15,055 nucleotides of DNA from Thermoplasmata archaeon (GCA_021799315.1 JAJZAR010000026.1:1-15055); one strand, 5' to 3'. Shown: positions 1 to 7,195, counted from the first letter of the stretch. Program-made: numbers and translations. The notes: generated by a model from the letters alone, not told the origin.

Positions 1-190
1 ATTGGTAGTGTGTTGCGTATCCATAGAATGTGTAATATGTTACTTACATACTCATCTTTCCTTTTTCAACAGTCCTCCAAAATCATAATTTGACTCTGCA
101 GAGAAATCAGTTTACATTGGAACAAAGAGATGGTAGTAATGCAAAACACAATCTGATTCAACTTCTATTATGTTCTGCAAAAGCCGCCTA

Positions 191-208
191 TTTACTTACG
201 CAAGTAAA
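191..208. repeat. Short perfect inverted repeat
   Basis: TTTACTT (191-197) and AAGTAAA (202-208) are exact reverse complements around the four-base centre ACGC. It could be an operator for a gene left of the window or a small RNA hairpin downstream of dtdA (about 130 nt beyond its stop). There is no T-run directly after it on either strand, so it does not look like a standard terminator. Confidence 0.35.
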
Positions 209-316
209 GCATCAGTGAGTGAAAATTGTGCTGTAATGTATGTTTACTCATGAGCGATAGACCTTTGCGAAATGACTCAAAGCCTTTAACGTTGAATCAG
301 AAAATTAAGCCATTTG

Positions 317-335
317 AGACCTTTTGTAGACCTTT
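317..335. repeat. Tandem AGACCTTT repeats, 11-bp period
   Basis: AGACCTTT occurs at 317-324 and again at 328-335, exactly 11 bp (one helical turn) apart. A third copy lies at 259-266. The second tandem copy abuts the dtdA stop codon (336-338). Helically phased repeats fit a protein-binding site, but the place, the 3' end of a gene, is unusual, and the function is unknown. Confidence 0.3.
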
Positions 336-1097
336 TTATATGGTTATTATTTCCATATTGTGTCGCTCTGAGACATTCTTTATCATATTCATGCCAGTGG
401 CTTTTACTCCTTTCTTATCAACAATGAAACCTTTGCACCCTGGCGTTTTACTAATTGCCATTTCTATCTCCTCTTCCCCTATTTCTGCCATTCTAAATTT
501 GGATATAATGTGACCTATATTTATGTCATTATTCAACACATAAGAGGAAAATTTTGGAGCATAGTGCCCTCCTCCTGCAGCAACAAAGTTTCCAGACGCG
601 GATGGAACACTTTCCGTAATCCCGCGGAATAATACGCCAAGAGCTTCGGCATCAGTCCAGCTCTCCTTCTCCGTCCCAATTTCAGCGAATATTAGGGGGT
701 TATGGGATTGGGGTCCATGATGTGTTGCTTCAAAGGTAATTTGATATCTATCACCTGAATAGCTTTCTGACATTTTTCTGAGTATGGCTGTCTGTATCTC
801 TGGTGCACTGGGGGCTATATCCTTTTCCTTACCTCCAATGTCATTTGTGGTGAAATTCCCAACCGGATGGACTGTTATGGAGTTTACACTTGCCTTTGAT
901 GAGTGTCTGCTCAGGCATATTATGGGCATTCCTTCCGGTGCTCCAACATACTTTTCTGGAAACTCTAAAAAGGGAAGTCTGACATCTGTTTTGTTATAAA
1001 GTTGAGATAGTTCTGGGGCATGTTCGTCAAAATACGCCTGTATACTTGCGCTGGCCTCATCTGATGTTGAGGAGAGAAAGATTGCCTTGAAATTCAC
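336..1097 (-). CDS. dtdA: D-aminoacyl-tRNA deacylase (DtdA/DTD2, GEK1 family)
   Basis: A 253-residue protein that matches the archaeal/plant D-aminoacyl-tRNA deacylase family. The family hydrolyses D-amino acids wrongly attached to tRNA and frees both for reuse; it is a cytosolic, zinc-dependent proofreading enzyme. Family signatures are visible: HPVGN near residues 77-81, FEATHHGP at 122-129 and GGGHYAPK at 175-182, whose histidines are the likely metal and substrate contacts. The length is close to what I expect for archaeal DtdA. The start ATG overlaps the stop of the upstream HHE-like gene by 4 nt (1094-1097), so the two should be translated from one mRNA, probably with coupling. valS is divergent on the other side of their shared promoter, so two tRNA-charging functions sit together. 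No lesion is visible. Confidence 0.93.
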   Translation of the reverse strand: MNFKAIFLSSTSDEASASIQAYFDEHAPELSQLYNKTDVRLPFLEFPEKYVGAPEGMPIICLSRHSSKASVNSITVHPVGNFTTNDIGGKEKDIAPSAPEIQTAILRKMSESYSGDRYQITFEATHHGPQSHNPLIFAEIGTEKESWTDAEALGVLFRGITESVPSASGNFVAAGGGHYAPKFSSYVLNNDINIGHIISKFRMAEIGEEEIEMAISKTPGCKGFIVDKKGVKATGMNMIKNVSERHNMEIITI

Positions 1098-1507
1098 TGA
1101 TATCTCTCCACAAGATCCATATACATATGTTCTGCTCTTTTTCTCAAACTGTCCATGCTGTTTATGTAATGATCAATAAATGAATTCTTTGTTTCAATCT
1201 TTTTTAACTCTTCATGCTCTTTTGCAAGGGAGTCAGCAGTGAATAGAATAACGCTTTGAAGACTGTTTGGGTCAGCCACGGGCATCTTCATGTATTCATT
1301 TATCTTGATATCATCGTACTCTTTTGGGAACGCCTTTTCTTCATCTTTCTCAAAGTGACTGTATAGATCTTTGAGGTTATCTATGAAATAATCAAGGATC
1401 ATTGAAATATTACTGTGCGTCGTTTTTGTTTTCAAATTCATCAAAGATTCTACTAATTCTGAGTTTCTCTGAAGAATTGAAACTTTTAAAGGATCCTTTC
1501 TGTCCAT
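1094..1507 (-). CDS. Small all-helical protein with hemerythrin-like (HHE) motifs
   Basis: A 137-residue protein from the preferred start at 1507. A start at 1528 is possible on paper (144 aa), but that ATG lies only 4 nt from the TATA-like box 1533-1540, while 1507 lies about 29 nt from its centre, as expected for a leaderless archaeal mRNA. Numbered from 1507, the protein shows histidines spaced as in HHE hemerythrin domains: H31, then HFEKDEE (51-57) followed by FP, then EHEEL (97-101), then H127 with D131 four residues on. That resembles the H, HxxxE/D, EH and HxxxE pattern of four-helix non-haem di-iron proteins. The match is by eye; some ligands (the last E) are degenerate, so O2 or metal binding is inference. 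It could instead be an unrelated helical bundle. It shares an operon (4-nt overlap) with dtdA. Confidence 0.6.
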   Translation of the reverse strand: MDRKDPLKVSILQRNSELVESLMNLKTKTTHSNISMILDYFIDNLKDLYSHFEKDEEKAFPKEYDDIKINEYMKMPVADPNSLQSVILFTADSLAKEHEELKKIETKNSFIDHYINSMDSLRKRAEHMYMDLVERYQ

Positions 1508-1532
1508 ACTTATCCGTTTAATATGCAAAACG

Positions 1533-1540
1533 TTTTAAAA
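1533..1540. promoter_or_regulatory. Palindromic TATA-like box shared by divergent genes
   Basis: TTTTAAAA is its own reverse complement. Its centre is about 24 nt from the valS ATG (1561) and about 29 nt from the preferred ATG of the minus-strand HHE-like gene (1507), both normal archaeal TATA-to-start distances. A second, weaker AT block (AGTTTTAAGA, 1541-1550) lies beside it. One box may therefore set promoters in both directions. Confidence 0.55.
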
Positions 1541-1560
1541 AGTTTTAAGATTCCAAGACA

Positions 1561-3897
1561 ATGGATTTTGACATAGCTCTGATGGAGGAGAGGGTAAGAG
1601 AAAAATGGAAAGCAAAAAAAACTGAGGTTAGCAGCAGCAATAAAAATGATGACATCTTCAGCATAGATACGCCTCCTCCAACAGTATCAGGCGAAATTCA
1701 TACAGGGCATGCCTACTCATATCCTCATCAGGATATGATTGCTAGATTTCAGAGAATGATGGGTAAACACGTGATCTACCCATTTGGCTTTGATAACAAT
1801 GGGCTAGCGACGGAAAGATATGTTGAAAAAGTAAAACATGTAAGCCTTTCGAACATGGAAAGGAGAGCTGCAATAGAATTGTGCGAAACCACAAGTAAGG
1901 ATGCCATCGAGTCAATGAAGAAAAGTTTTGAAAAGCTTGGAATTTCTGCAGATATGGATAAAGCATATATTTCCTATTCCAGGGACGTATGGAAAATATC
2001 ACAGAAATTCTTCATAGATTTACTGAAGAATGGCATCGCTTACAGGACTGAAGGTATGACAATCTCCTGCCCCACATGCAGGACAGCAATCTCACAGATA
2101 GAGATGGAAGATAGGGAGGTAGAAACGGATTTTATAACGCTGAGATTTCAATCTAACGATGGGAAATATGTGGATATTGCCACAACACGACCAGAAATGC
2201 TTGGCGCATGCGTGGCCCTAGCAATAAATCCAGATGATGAAAGATTAGGGGAACTTGAGGACCTTGAATTTACTGTTCCTATCTATGGACAGAAGGTTAA
2301 GTTGATCAAAGATGCGAGAGTGTTAAAAGACAAGGGAACCGGAGTTGAAATGGTGTGCACCTTTGGAGATCAGACCGATTACGAAATATGGAAAGATCAC
2401 GAGTTAAAGCTCATAAAACTTCTGGATCAGAGAGGTTTCATACGGGACAATTCCCATCTTGAAGGAATGAAGACTGATGAGGGCAGAAAGAAGATAAAGA
2501 ACATGCTTAAGGATGAAGGATTTATCATTGAAATAAAGAGGATCAAACACTCTGTGAATACGCACGAAAGATGTTCAACACCCATAGAAATAGGTGTAAG
2601 CAAACAATGGTATCTTAGGTATCTGGATCGAAAGGATCAACTTCTGGATGCTGGCAAAGCAATCAGCTGGAGCCCAGATTATATGAGAGTAAGGTATGAC
2701 AACTGGGTGAAGGGCCTGAAATGGGATTGGTGCATTTCCAGACAGCGAATAATGGGCATACCAATTCCTGTATGGTATTGTTCCAAGTGTCACAGGGAAA
2801 TAGTTCCAGACATTGAAAAACTCCCCGTTGACCCCAGATTTGAAGTCATGGAGAAATGCACTCATTGCGGGTCTTCGGATGTTACTGGAGAAAACGATGT
2901 GCTTGATACATGGTTCACATCCTCCACGACACCATCCATTGTGGTTTTTCAATATGGAATGGAAAACGATATCATACCAATGAGTGTGAGATTTCAGGGG
3001 CACGATATCATATCAACATGGGCATTTACCACCATTTACAGGTATATGGTGCACTTCAACTCCATTCCATGGGGCAAGATCGTTATCAGCGGCAACGTCT
3101 ACGACTCAAAGGGTCAAAAAATGAGCAAGAGCAAGGGAAATGTGGTGGACCCAATGGAAATGGTCGCACAATACGGCGCAGATGGTGTCAGGTTATGGGG
3201 CACTTCCCTGTCCACATGGGACGATATATCGCTGAAAGAACAGGATCTTGTGAGAGGACGGCGTACCATTATCAAGATTTATAATGCCATATCTCTGGTT
3301 GCTTCCATGGAAAAGGGTGATGTGAAAAATGTTGATCTTCCATTCAACAGATGGATACTGGAAAGCCTTAACAGGACCATTAAGAAGGTGACAGACGATT
3401 TCAATAATTTTGATCTTGCCAGAGCAAGATTTGATATAGATCAGTTATTCTGGAACGACTTTTGTGATAACTATCTGGAAATTATAAAACCATTCCTTGC
3501 AAGAGGAACAGAAGCACAAAAAGCTGAGATAGGTGCCGTAGCAAGGAAGGTTGCAGAAGCCATATTGAAACTATATTTCCCCATAGCTCCATTCATAACC
3601 GAAGACTCCTATGGGTTACTCAATGAAAATAGGATGCTCAGGGATGAGAGGTGGCCAGAAGCAGGAAAGGAATTCCCAGAGGAATACAGAAGATTTTCCT
3701 CTATCATTGACTCAATATCTCTGTTAAGAGGTGTGAAAAGCAGAGCAAAGTCTACAAAAACAGATTATTCTGGATTTTTCATCTCAACGGCAGAGGATTT
3801 AAGCGATTTTGAAAAGACAATCATTAAGGGTGCATTGAGGGAAGAGAATATTGAGTTTAAGATGGGTGACACGGTGGAAGCTCATATTGTACAATGA
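1561..3897 (+). CDS. valS: Valyl-tRNA synthetase, archaeal type
   Basis: Class I aminoacyl-tRNA synthetase of 778 residues that charges tRNA-Val with valine in the cytosol. The HIGH-type motif is HTGH at residues 47-50. The segment FGFDNNGLATER (75-86) matches the ValS pattern GWDDNGLPTE. The CP1 editing domain, which removes mischarged threonine, follows with TTRPE and GTGVEMVCTFGDQTD. The motif WCISRQ then precedes two zinc-ribbon-like Cys pairs (CSKC and CTHC). The KMSKS loop is complete at 520-524. The rest is the helical anticodon-binding domain. Length fits archaeal ValS without the long bacterial C-terminal coiled coil. The ATG lies about 24 nt after a TATA-like centre, so the mRNA is probably leaderless. 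Isoleucyl- or leucyl-tRNA synthetase is the only real alternative, and the signature motifs favour valine. Confidence 0.94.
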   Translation: MDFDIALMEERVREKWKAKKTEVSSSNKNDDIFSIDTPPPTVSGEIHTGHAYSYPHQDMIARFQRMMGKHVIYPFGFDNNGLATERYVEKVKHVSLSNMERRAAIELCETTSKDAIESMKKSFEKLGISADMDKAYISYSRDVWKISQKFFIDLLKNGIAYRTEGMTISCPTCRTAISQIEMEDREVETDFITLRFQSNDGKYVDIATTRPEMLGACVALAINPDDERLGELEDLEFTVPIYGQKVKLIKDARVLKDKGTGVEMVCTFGDQTDYEIWKDHELKLIKLLDQRGFIRDNSHLEGMKTDEGRKKIKNMLKDEGFIIEIKRIKHSVNTHERCSTPIEIGVSKQWYLRYLDRKDQLLDAGKAISWSPDYMRVRYDNWVKGLKWDWCISRQRIMGIPIPVWYCSKCHREIVPDIEKLPVDPRFEVMEKCTHCGSSDVTGENDVLDTWFTSSTTPSIVVFQYGMENDIIPMSVRFQGHDIISTWAFTTIYRYMVHFNSIPWGKIVISGNVYDSKGQKMSKSKGNVVDPMEMVAQYGADGVRLWGTSLSTWDDISLKEQDLVRGRRTIIKIYNAISLVASMEKGDVKNVDLPFNRWILESLNRTIKKVTDDFNNFDLARARFDIDQLFWNDFCDNYLEIIKPFLARGTEAQKAEIGAVARKVAEAILKLYFPIAPFITEDSYGLLNENRMLRDERWPEAGKEFPEEYRRFSSIIDSISLLRGVKSRAKSTKTDYSGFFISTAEDLSDFEKTIIKGALREENIEFKMGDTVEAHIVQ

Positions 3898-3901
3898 TCT
3901 G

Positions 3902-3922
3902 ATGGAATCTCATCCATTCCAT
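3902..3922 (+). terminator. Hairpin just after valS
   Basis: ATGGAAT (3902-3908) and ATTCCAT (3916-3922) form a perfect 7-bp stem with a 7-nt loop, starting 5 nt after the valS stop codon. No strong U-run follows directly; the nearest T-rich stretch is CAATTTTGC some 17 nt on. It may be a 3'-end stabilising or terminating hairpin; archaeal termination usually relies on U-runs, so the assignment is weak. Confidence 0.3.
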
Positions 3923-3995
3923 GCTGAATAAAAGCTTCAATTTTGCTTCCCATGTTAAACCAATATTGATTCAATACAGATCATGGGTGGCTTCC

Positions 3996-4033
3996 ATAAA
4001 ATAAAATAGCGAGTATTGTATTGGAATGAGGGT
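3996..4033 (+). promoter_or_regulatory. Promoter and ribosome site of the 4042 gene
   Basis: ATAAAATAAAATAG (3996-4009) is the only TATA-like stretch before this gene and lies about 40 nt from the ATG. This predicts a short leader of about 12-15 nt. That leader would contain GAGGGT (4028-4033), a Shine-Dalgarno-like sequence 8 nt before the start, unlike the leaderless genes nearby. Confidence 0.4.
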
Positions 4034-4041
4034 ATACTGTA

Positions 4042-4548
4042 ATGTTCATCCGTCCGGAAAGAGCTCTGAAGATTGGCATGATCGTTGTTATAGCAGCGGT
4101 CATAATACTGGGAGTTTCAATTTATGGAATCATAAGTTCAGAGATATCATCACAGAATTATAAGGTGTCCGCGGGAGGGAATGAGAACATACAGGTCAAT
4201 GTTACCCAAGGCGTCCTTCTCACATACTCAATTTTTATTAATAGCAATTCCACGAACAATTTCAGGGCATGGTTTACAGAGCCCTCGGGAAATATTATTC
4301 TTGAATCCAATTTCACGGGTTCAGGGATTTCCAACTCGGTAGTTGCTCCTGTTGGAGGTCAGTGGGTTTTTCATCTGGAAAATATGGGTAAAAACTCTTC
4401 AAATCTTCGTATTCACCTTGGGCAGCTATCCATTATACTTGAAGCAGGTCTATACTCTGGAATAACTGCCCTTGTGGTGGGGCTTGTTTTTATAGGATAC
4501 TTCTTCAATATGGAAAGAAGAGAAAGAATAAGACGGGCAAGACGTTAA
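4042..4548 (+). CDS. Two-helix membrane protein with extracytoplasmic beta-rich domain
   Basis: I do not recognise the family. The 168-residue protein has a short basic N-terminus, a hydrophobic helix at about 10-32, a polar stretch at about 33-130, a second helix at about 131-156 and a strongly basic tail (RRERIRRARR). By the positive-inside rule both ends are cytoplasmic and the middle domain faces outside. That domain alternates short hydrophobic strands with turns, as in a beta-sandwich, and has four N-glycosylation sequons (N53, N69, N90, N118), as expected for a glycosylated surface protein of a wall-less acidophile. The layout resembles small archaeal surface or GOLD-like domain proteins, but that is only a shape comparison. 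The gene stands alone; the next gene is convergent, with 4 nt between the stop codons. Confidence 0.7.
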   Translation: MFIRPERALKIGMIVVIAAVIILGVSIYGIISSEISSQNYKVSAGGNENIQVNVTQGVLLTYSIFINSNSTNNFRAWFTEPSGNIILESNFTGSGISNSVVAPVGGQWVFHLENMGKNSSNLRIHLGQLSIILEAGLYSGITALVVGLVFIGYFFNMERRERIRRARR

Positions 4549-4552
4549 TCAG

Positions 4553-5542
4553 TTACAATACGAGTATATGGAAATAAGTGTGGAAAATAAATCCTATAAG
4601 ATACGTGATACCAGCCGCCAATAGAGAAAAAATTGCCGCCCTCGAAGATGATCTCAGAATGGAAATGTTGAGGGCAATTGCTATGATTGAATTGCTAAGG
4701 ATCTGAACTGCAGCCACCAGAATAACAGCTATTATAAGGGACCAGATCCCGAGGGGAAACAGGAACGGTATTATGGGAAAGGCTGCTCCTGATATATATG
4801 ACAGTCCAGTGGTCACTGTGGAATTGGACGTTCTTTTCTTCTCCGCATCAATTTTCTTATGCATCTTTCTGTCTGATTCGTCAGATAGAAGATTGTCTCT
4901 CCTTATGTTCCTTATCCTGTATTCGATTTCTGAGGATTTGGAAAGGTATGCACCCAAGGACATGCTTATTGTTCCTCCAATACCTATTACGAGGCCACTC
5001 ATGGCAATAATAAAATTATTGTCGATAATTGCTCTGAGTCCAGCAAGAGCTGCCACGACTTCTACAAGTCCGTCACTGATTCCATAGAGGTATGCCTGTA
5101 TCCTGTCAAGATATGCCCCTCTATCAGGGCTCAGATCATTGAACAGGTTTTCGTGGCTGATCTCATCTTCAATTATTGTGCCCAGTTCCTTCTGATCCTC
5201 CTCATTTTCAATACTCTTCAGATAATCTCTATATTTTCTTATACTTTCTAACTCTCCTCTCTCTAGAAGATTAATGGTCAGATTCTTTCCAATTATTCTC
5301 GTTAAAAAAAGGAGAGCTTTCACCTTCATTCTTCTTGCATGCAAATTTTTAGTGGTTTTCCCTTCCCTTTCAAGTCTGCTTTTCCAGAATTTTGAATGTC
5401 TATCTTCAACAGATGCAAGAAAATTTAATTTTTCCGAAAAGCCCTCTTTATTAGACCTATTTCCCAATCTTGTATAGAACTCCTTATCCGTAACCTCATC
5501 GATATAAAATTCCGTGAGCAAATTCACATCGGAGTCTTTCAT
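4553..5542 (-). CDS. Ferritin-like domain fused to VIT1/CCC1 iron/manganese transporter
   Basis: A 329-residue fusion. Residues about 1-140 form a rubrerythrin/ferritin-like four-helix domain with two ExxH motifs (E46-H49, E127-H130) plus candidate ligands E16 or E21 and one of E95/E97/E99, enough for a di-iron site. Residues about 150-329 are a VIT1/CCC1-type membrane domain: the entry motif YGxxDGLVEVVAALAG (153-168), a second helix ending in SMSLGAYLS, a charged cytoplasmic loop (204-240, many K/R/E/D), then three more helices. Characterised family members move Fe2+ or Mn2+ out of the cytosol, and similar bacterial fusions (MbfA type) export iron under acid or oxidative stress. The ferritin-like part probably senses or oxidises the metal. 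A TATA-like box at 5562-5569 suggests leaderless transcription. Which metal is carried cannot be read from the sequence. Confidence 0.87.
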   Translation of the reverse strand: MKDSDVNLLTEFYIDEVTDKEFYTRLGNRSNKEGFSEKLNFLASVEDRHSKFWKSRLEREGKTTKNLHARRMKVKALLFLTRIIGKNLTINLLERGELESIRKYRDYLKSIENEEDQKELGTIIEDEISHENLFNDLSPDRGAYLDRIQAYLYGISDGLVEVVAALAGLRAIIDNNFIIAMSGLVIGIGGTISMSLGAYLSKSSEIEYRIRNIRRDNLLSDESDRKMHKKIDAEKKRTSNSTVTTGLSYISGAAFPIIPFLFPLGIWSLIIAVILVAAVQILSNSIIAIALNISILRSSSRAAIFSLLAAGITYLIGFIFHTYFHILVL

Positions 5543-5561
5543 ATTCCCTTATGCAGTGAGA

Positions 5562-5569
5562 CTTTATAA
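5562..5569 (-). promoter_or_regulatory. TATA-like box of the VIT1-type gene
   Basis: On the minus strand this reads CTTATAAT reversed, i.e. TTATAAAG within ATTATAAAGT. Its centre is about 24 nt from the ATG at 5542, which fits a leaderless start. An AAGGGA lies only a few nt before the ATG, too close for a normal ribosome site. Confidence 0.5.
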
Positions 5570-5574
5570 TTTTA

Positions 5575-5607
5575 TTCATTACCACGAATGAAATAAGGAA
5601 AACCTTA
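5575..5607. promoter_or_regulatory. Two adjacent inverted repeats upstream of the VIT1-type gene
   Basis: TTCATT (5575-5580) pairs with AATGAA (5587-5592), and TAAGG (5594-5598) pairs with CCTTA (5603-5607) around AAAA. Both sit directly upstream of the TATA-like box on the minus strand, where archaeal activators and some repressors bind. The TAAGG/CCTTA dyad loosely resembles DtxR/MntR-family operators, which would suit a metal exporter, but no regulator is visible in the window. Confidence 0.35.
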
Positions 5608-5748
5608 CAGGATCACATGTTATCCACAAGAAAGGAAGATTAATTAACTTGATACTCTAATTCAGAACAGCGTATTAATTTCACCACTTGGGTTCAGTAA
5701 TTTATATTACGTTTTTCGTAGAGATCCTTCGTTTTACATTCAACAACC

Positions 5749-5761
5749 TATATATTTATAA
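5749..5761 (+). promoter_or_regulatory. TATA-like box of the PLP enzyme gene
   Basis: TATATATTTATAA lies 27-39 nt before the ATG at 5788; the TTTATAA part is centred about 30 nt upstream. A weak AGGT occurs 8-9 nt before the start, so the transcript is leaderless or nearly so. Confidence 0.5.
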
Positions 5762-5787
5762 TTTGGCTCATTAATCAGGTAATATCT

Positions 5788-7146
5788 ATGCAAAAAGAAC
5801 AAAATGAATTTGAAATGAAAGTAAACATAAGAGTGACTCCTCCCGGACCAAAGGCGAAAGAGATTGTAAGTTCTGACGAGAAATATCTTGCAACGAGCAC
5901 AAAATCCATTCCAATGGTGGGGAAGAGAGCAAAGGGTGTATATGTCGAGGATGTCGACGATAATGTATTTATCGACTTTGCAGCCGGTATTGGTGTGTTG
6001 AACATGGGCCATGTTCACCCTTACATTACAGAGAAAGTTAAGGAACAACTGGATCGAATGTGGCATTTTGCAGGCACGGACTTCTACTATAAGGAACAGG
6101 TAGACGCAGCAAGAGCCATAGAAGATATGATGCCAGGCGCATTTTCCAAAAAGATATTCTTCACAAACAGTGGTACTGAAAGCAATGAAGCTGCATTGAA
6201 GTTTGCAAAGGTAAGCACAAGAAAACAGCAATTCATATCATTTATAGGTGGTTTTCATGGAAGAACACAGGGTTCTCTTTCTTTCACTGCATCTAAAGGT
6301 ATACAGAAGAAATATCTGTTTCCAACAATGCCAGGCGTTGAACATGTCCCCTTCCCAAATCCCTACAGAAATCCCTTTGGGATCGATGGATATGAACATC
6401 CGGAAGAGCTATCCAATGCTGCCATAGAATTCATAGAGAAGTACACGCTCAATATGTATATGCCTCCTGAAAATGTTGCTGCTTTTGTTGTGGAACCCAT
6501 ACAGGGAGAGGGTGGGTACATTGTTCCTCCTATGGATTTCCATAAAAAATTAAGGAAACTTGCAGATGACAACAACATACTGATCATAATGGATGAGGTT
6601 CAGGCAGGGTTTGGAAGAACAGGCAAGTTCCTGGCATCTGAGCATTTCGGAGTAGCCCCGCAGATAACTTCTCTGGCAAAGGCCATAGCAAATGGCATAC
6701 CTATGGGTGCTGTGGTTATTGATTCTAAACTTGACTTCCCCGAACCTGGGTTGCATTCAAACACATATGGTGGAAACCTGATTGCTTCTGTTTCATGCAA
6801 AGCAACAATTGAAGCAATGAAAAAGGAGGGAGTAATTGAGAATGCCGCAAAGAGAGGAAAGCATCTGAGAAAGAGACTAGAAGAACTTCAGGAAAAGTTC
6901 GACTTCATTGGTGATGTAAGGGGCATTGGTCTCATGCAGGCAGTGGATTTTGTGAAGGACAGGAAGACAAAGGAACCCGCAGTTAAGTTGCGAAACGAGA
7001 TAGAAATGAACGCTTTCAAGAGTGGAATTATTCTCCTTGGAACAGGAGAAAGTGGAATCAGGCTTATACCTCCACTCATAATAACAGATGCACAGATAGA
7101 TGAGGGCATGGAAGTCTTCGAAAAAGGCATTAAAAAATCCCTTTAG
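5788..7146 (+). CDS. Class III PLP aminotransferase or amino acid racemase (acetylornithine aminotransferase-like)
   Basis: A 452-residue fold-type I PLP enzyme, full length for class III aminotransferases. Visible landmarks: the N-terminal PPGPKAKEI motif (18-26), GVYVEDVDDNVFIDFAAGIG (50-69), the phosphate-binding NSGTESNEAA (127-136), GGFHGRT (154-160), the VEPIQGEGG stretch (235-243), the DEVQAGFGRTG segment (269-279) whose aspartate pairs with the PLP ring nitrogen, the Schiff-base lysine K298 in SLAKAIANG, and the SNTYGGN segment (324-330). The GPKAKE start is typical of an archaeal group often labelled 4-aminobutyrate or acetylornithine aminotransferase. Some Thermococcales members of that group are in fact amino acid racemases of the broad-substrate or Leu/Met type. 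Substrate and reaction therefore remain open. The gene stands alone behind its own promoter. Confidence 0.85.
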   Translation: MQKEQNEFEMKVNIRVTPPGPKAKEIVSSDEKYLATSTKSIPMVGKRAKGVYVEDVDDNVFIDFAAGIGVLNMGHVHPYITEKVKEQLDRMWHFAGTDFYYKEQVDAARAIEDMMPGAFSKKIFFTNSGTESNEAALKFAKVSTRKQQFISFIGGFHGRTQGSLSFTASKGIQKKYLFPTMPGVEHVPFPNPYRNPFGIDGYEHPEELSNAAIEFIEKYTLNMYMPPENVAAFVVEPIQGEGGYIVPPMDFHKKLRKLADDNNILIIMDEVQAGFGRTGKFLASEHFGVAPQITSLAKAIANGIPMGAVVIDSKLDFPEPGLHSNTYGGNLIASVSCKATIEAMKKEGVIENAAKRGKHLRKRLEELQEKFDFIGDVRGIGLMQAVDFVKDRKTKEPAVKLRNEIEMNAFKSGIILLGTGESGIRLIPPLIITDAQIDEGMEVFEKGIKKSL

Positions 7147-7147
7147 G

Positions 7148-7159
7148 CCTTATATAAGG
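7148..7159. repeat. 12-bp perfect palindrome after the PLP enzyme gene
   Basis: CCTTATATAAGG is fully self-complementary and begins 2 nt after the stop codon (7144-7146). It is followed by AGGGAAGC. The TTATATAA core could be a TATA box, but the reading frame that would follow (ATG 7188) is antisense to better coding signal. It could also be a regulator site or a small 3' hairpin without a loop. Confidence 0.35.
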
Positions 7160-7195
7160 AGGGAAGCACCGTAGGATTCGTCTCCTGATGGTTAA

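Larger units (their letters stand above)
1..335. other. Non-coding interval left of dtdA
   Basis: I see no convincing gene here. A plus-strand reading frame that starts at 226 and runs into the dtdA region is antisense to dtdA for most of its length and looks like a shadow. What is visible is a short perfect hairpin (191-208) and three copies of AGACCTTT (259-266, 317-324, 328-335). No tRNA-like T-loop or cloverleaf was recognised. The interval probably holds the 3' end of the dtdA transcript and control sequence for whatever lies to the left of the window. Confidence 0.5.

Noticed and set aside
226..513. A 95-codon plus-strand frame at the left end
   Set aside because: It overlaps the well-supported dtdA on the other strand from 336 on and has cysteine/serine-rich, non-conserved content typical of an antisense shadow.
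2910..3284. A 124-codon plus-strand frame inside valS
   Set aside because: It lies wholly within valS in another frame, covering the KMSKS region; content is glycine/arginine/glutamine-rich and unlike any family.
4773..5087. Plus-strand frame opposite the VIT1-type gene
   Set aside because: Apparent hydrophobic segments are the antisense of real membrane helices.
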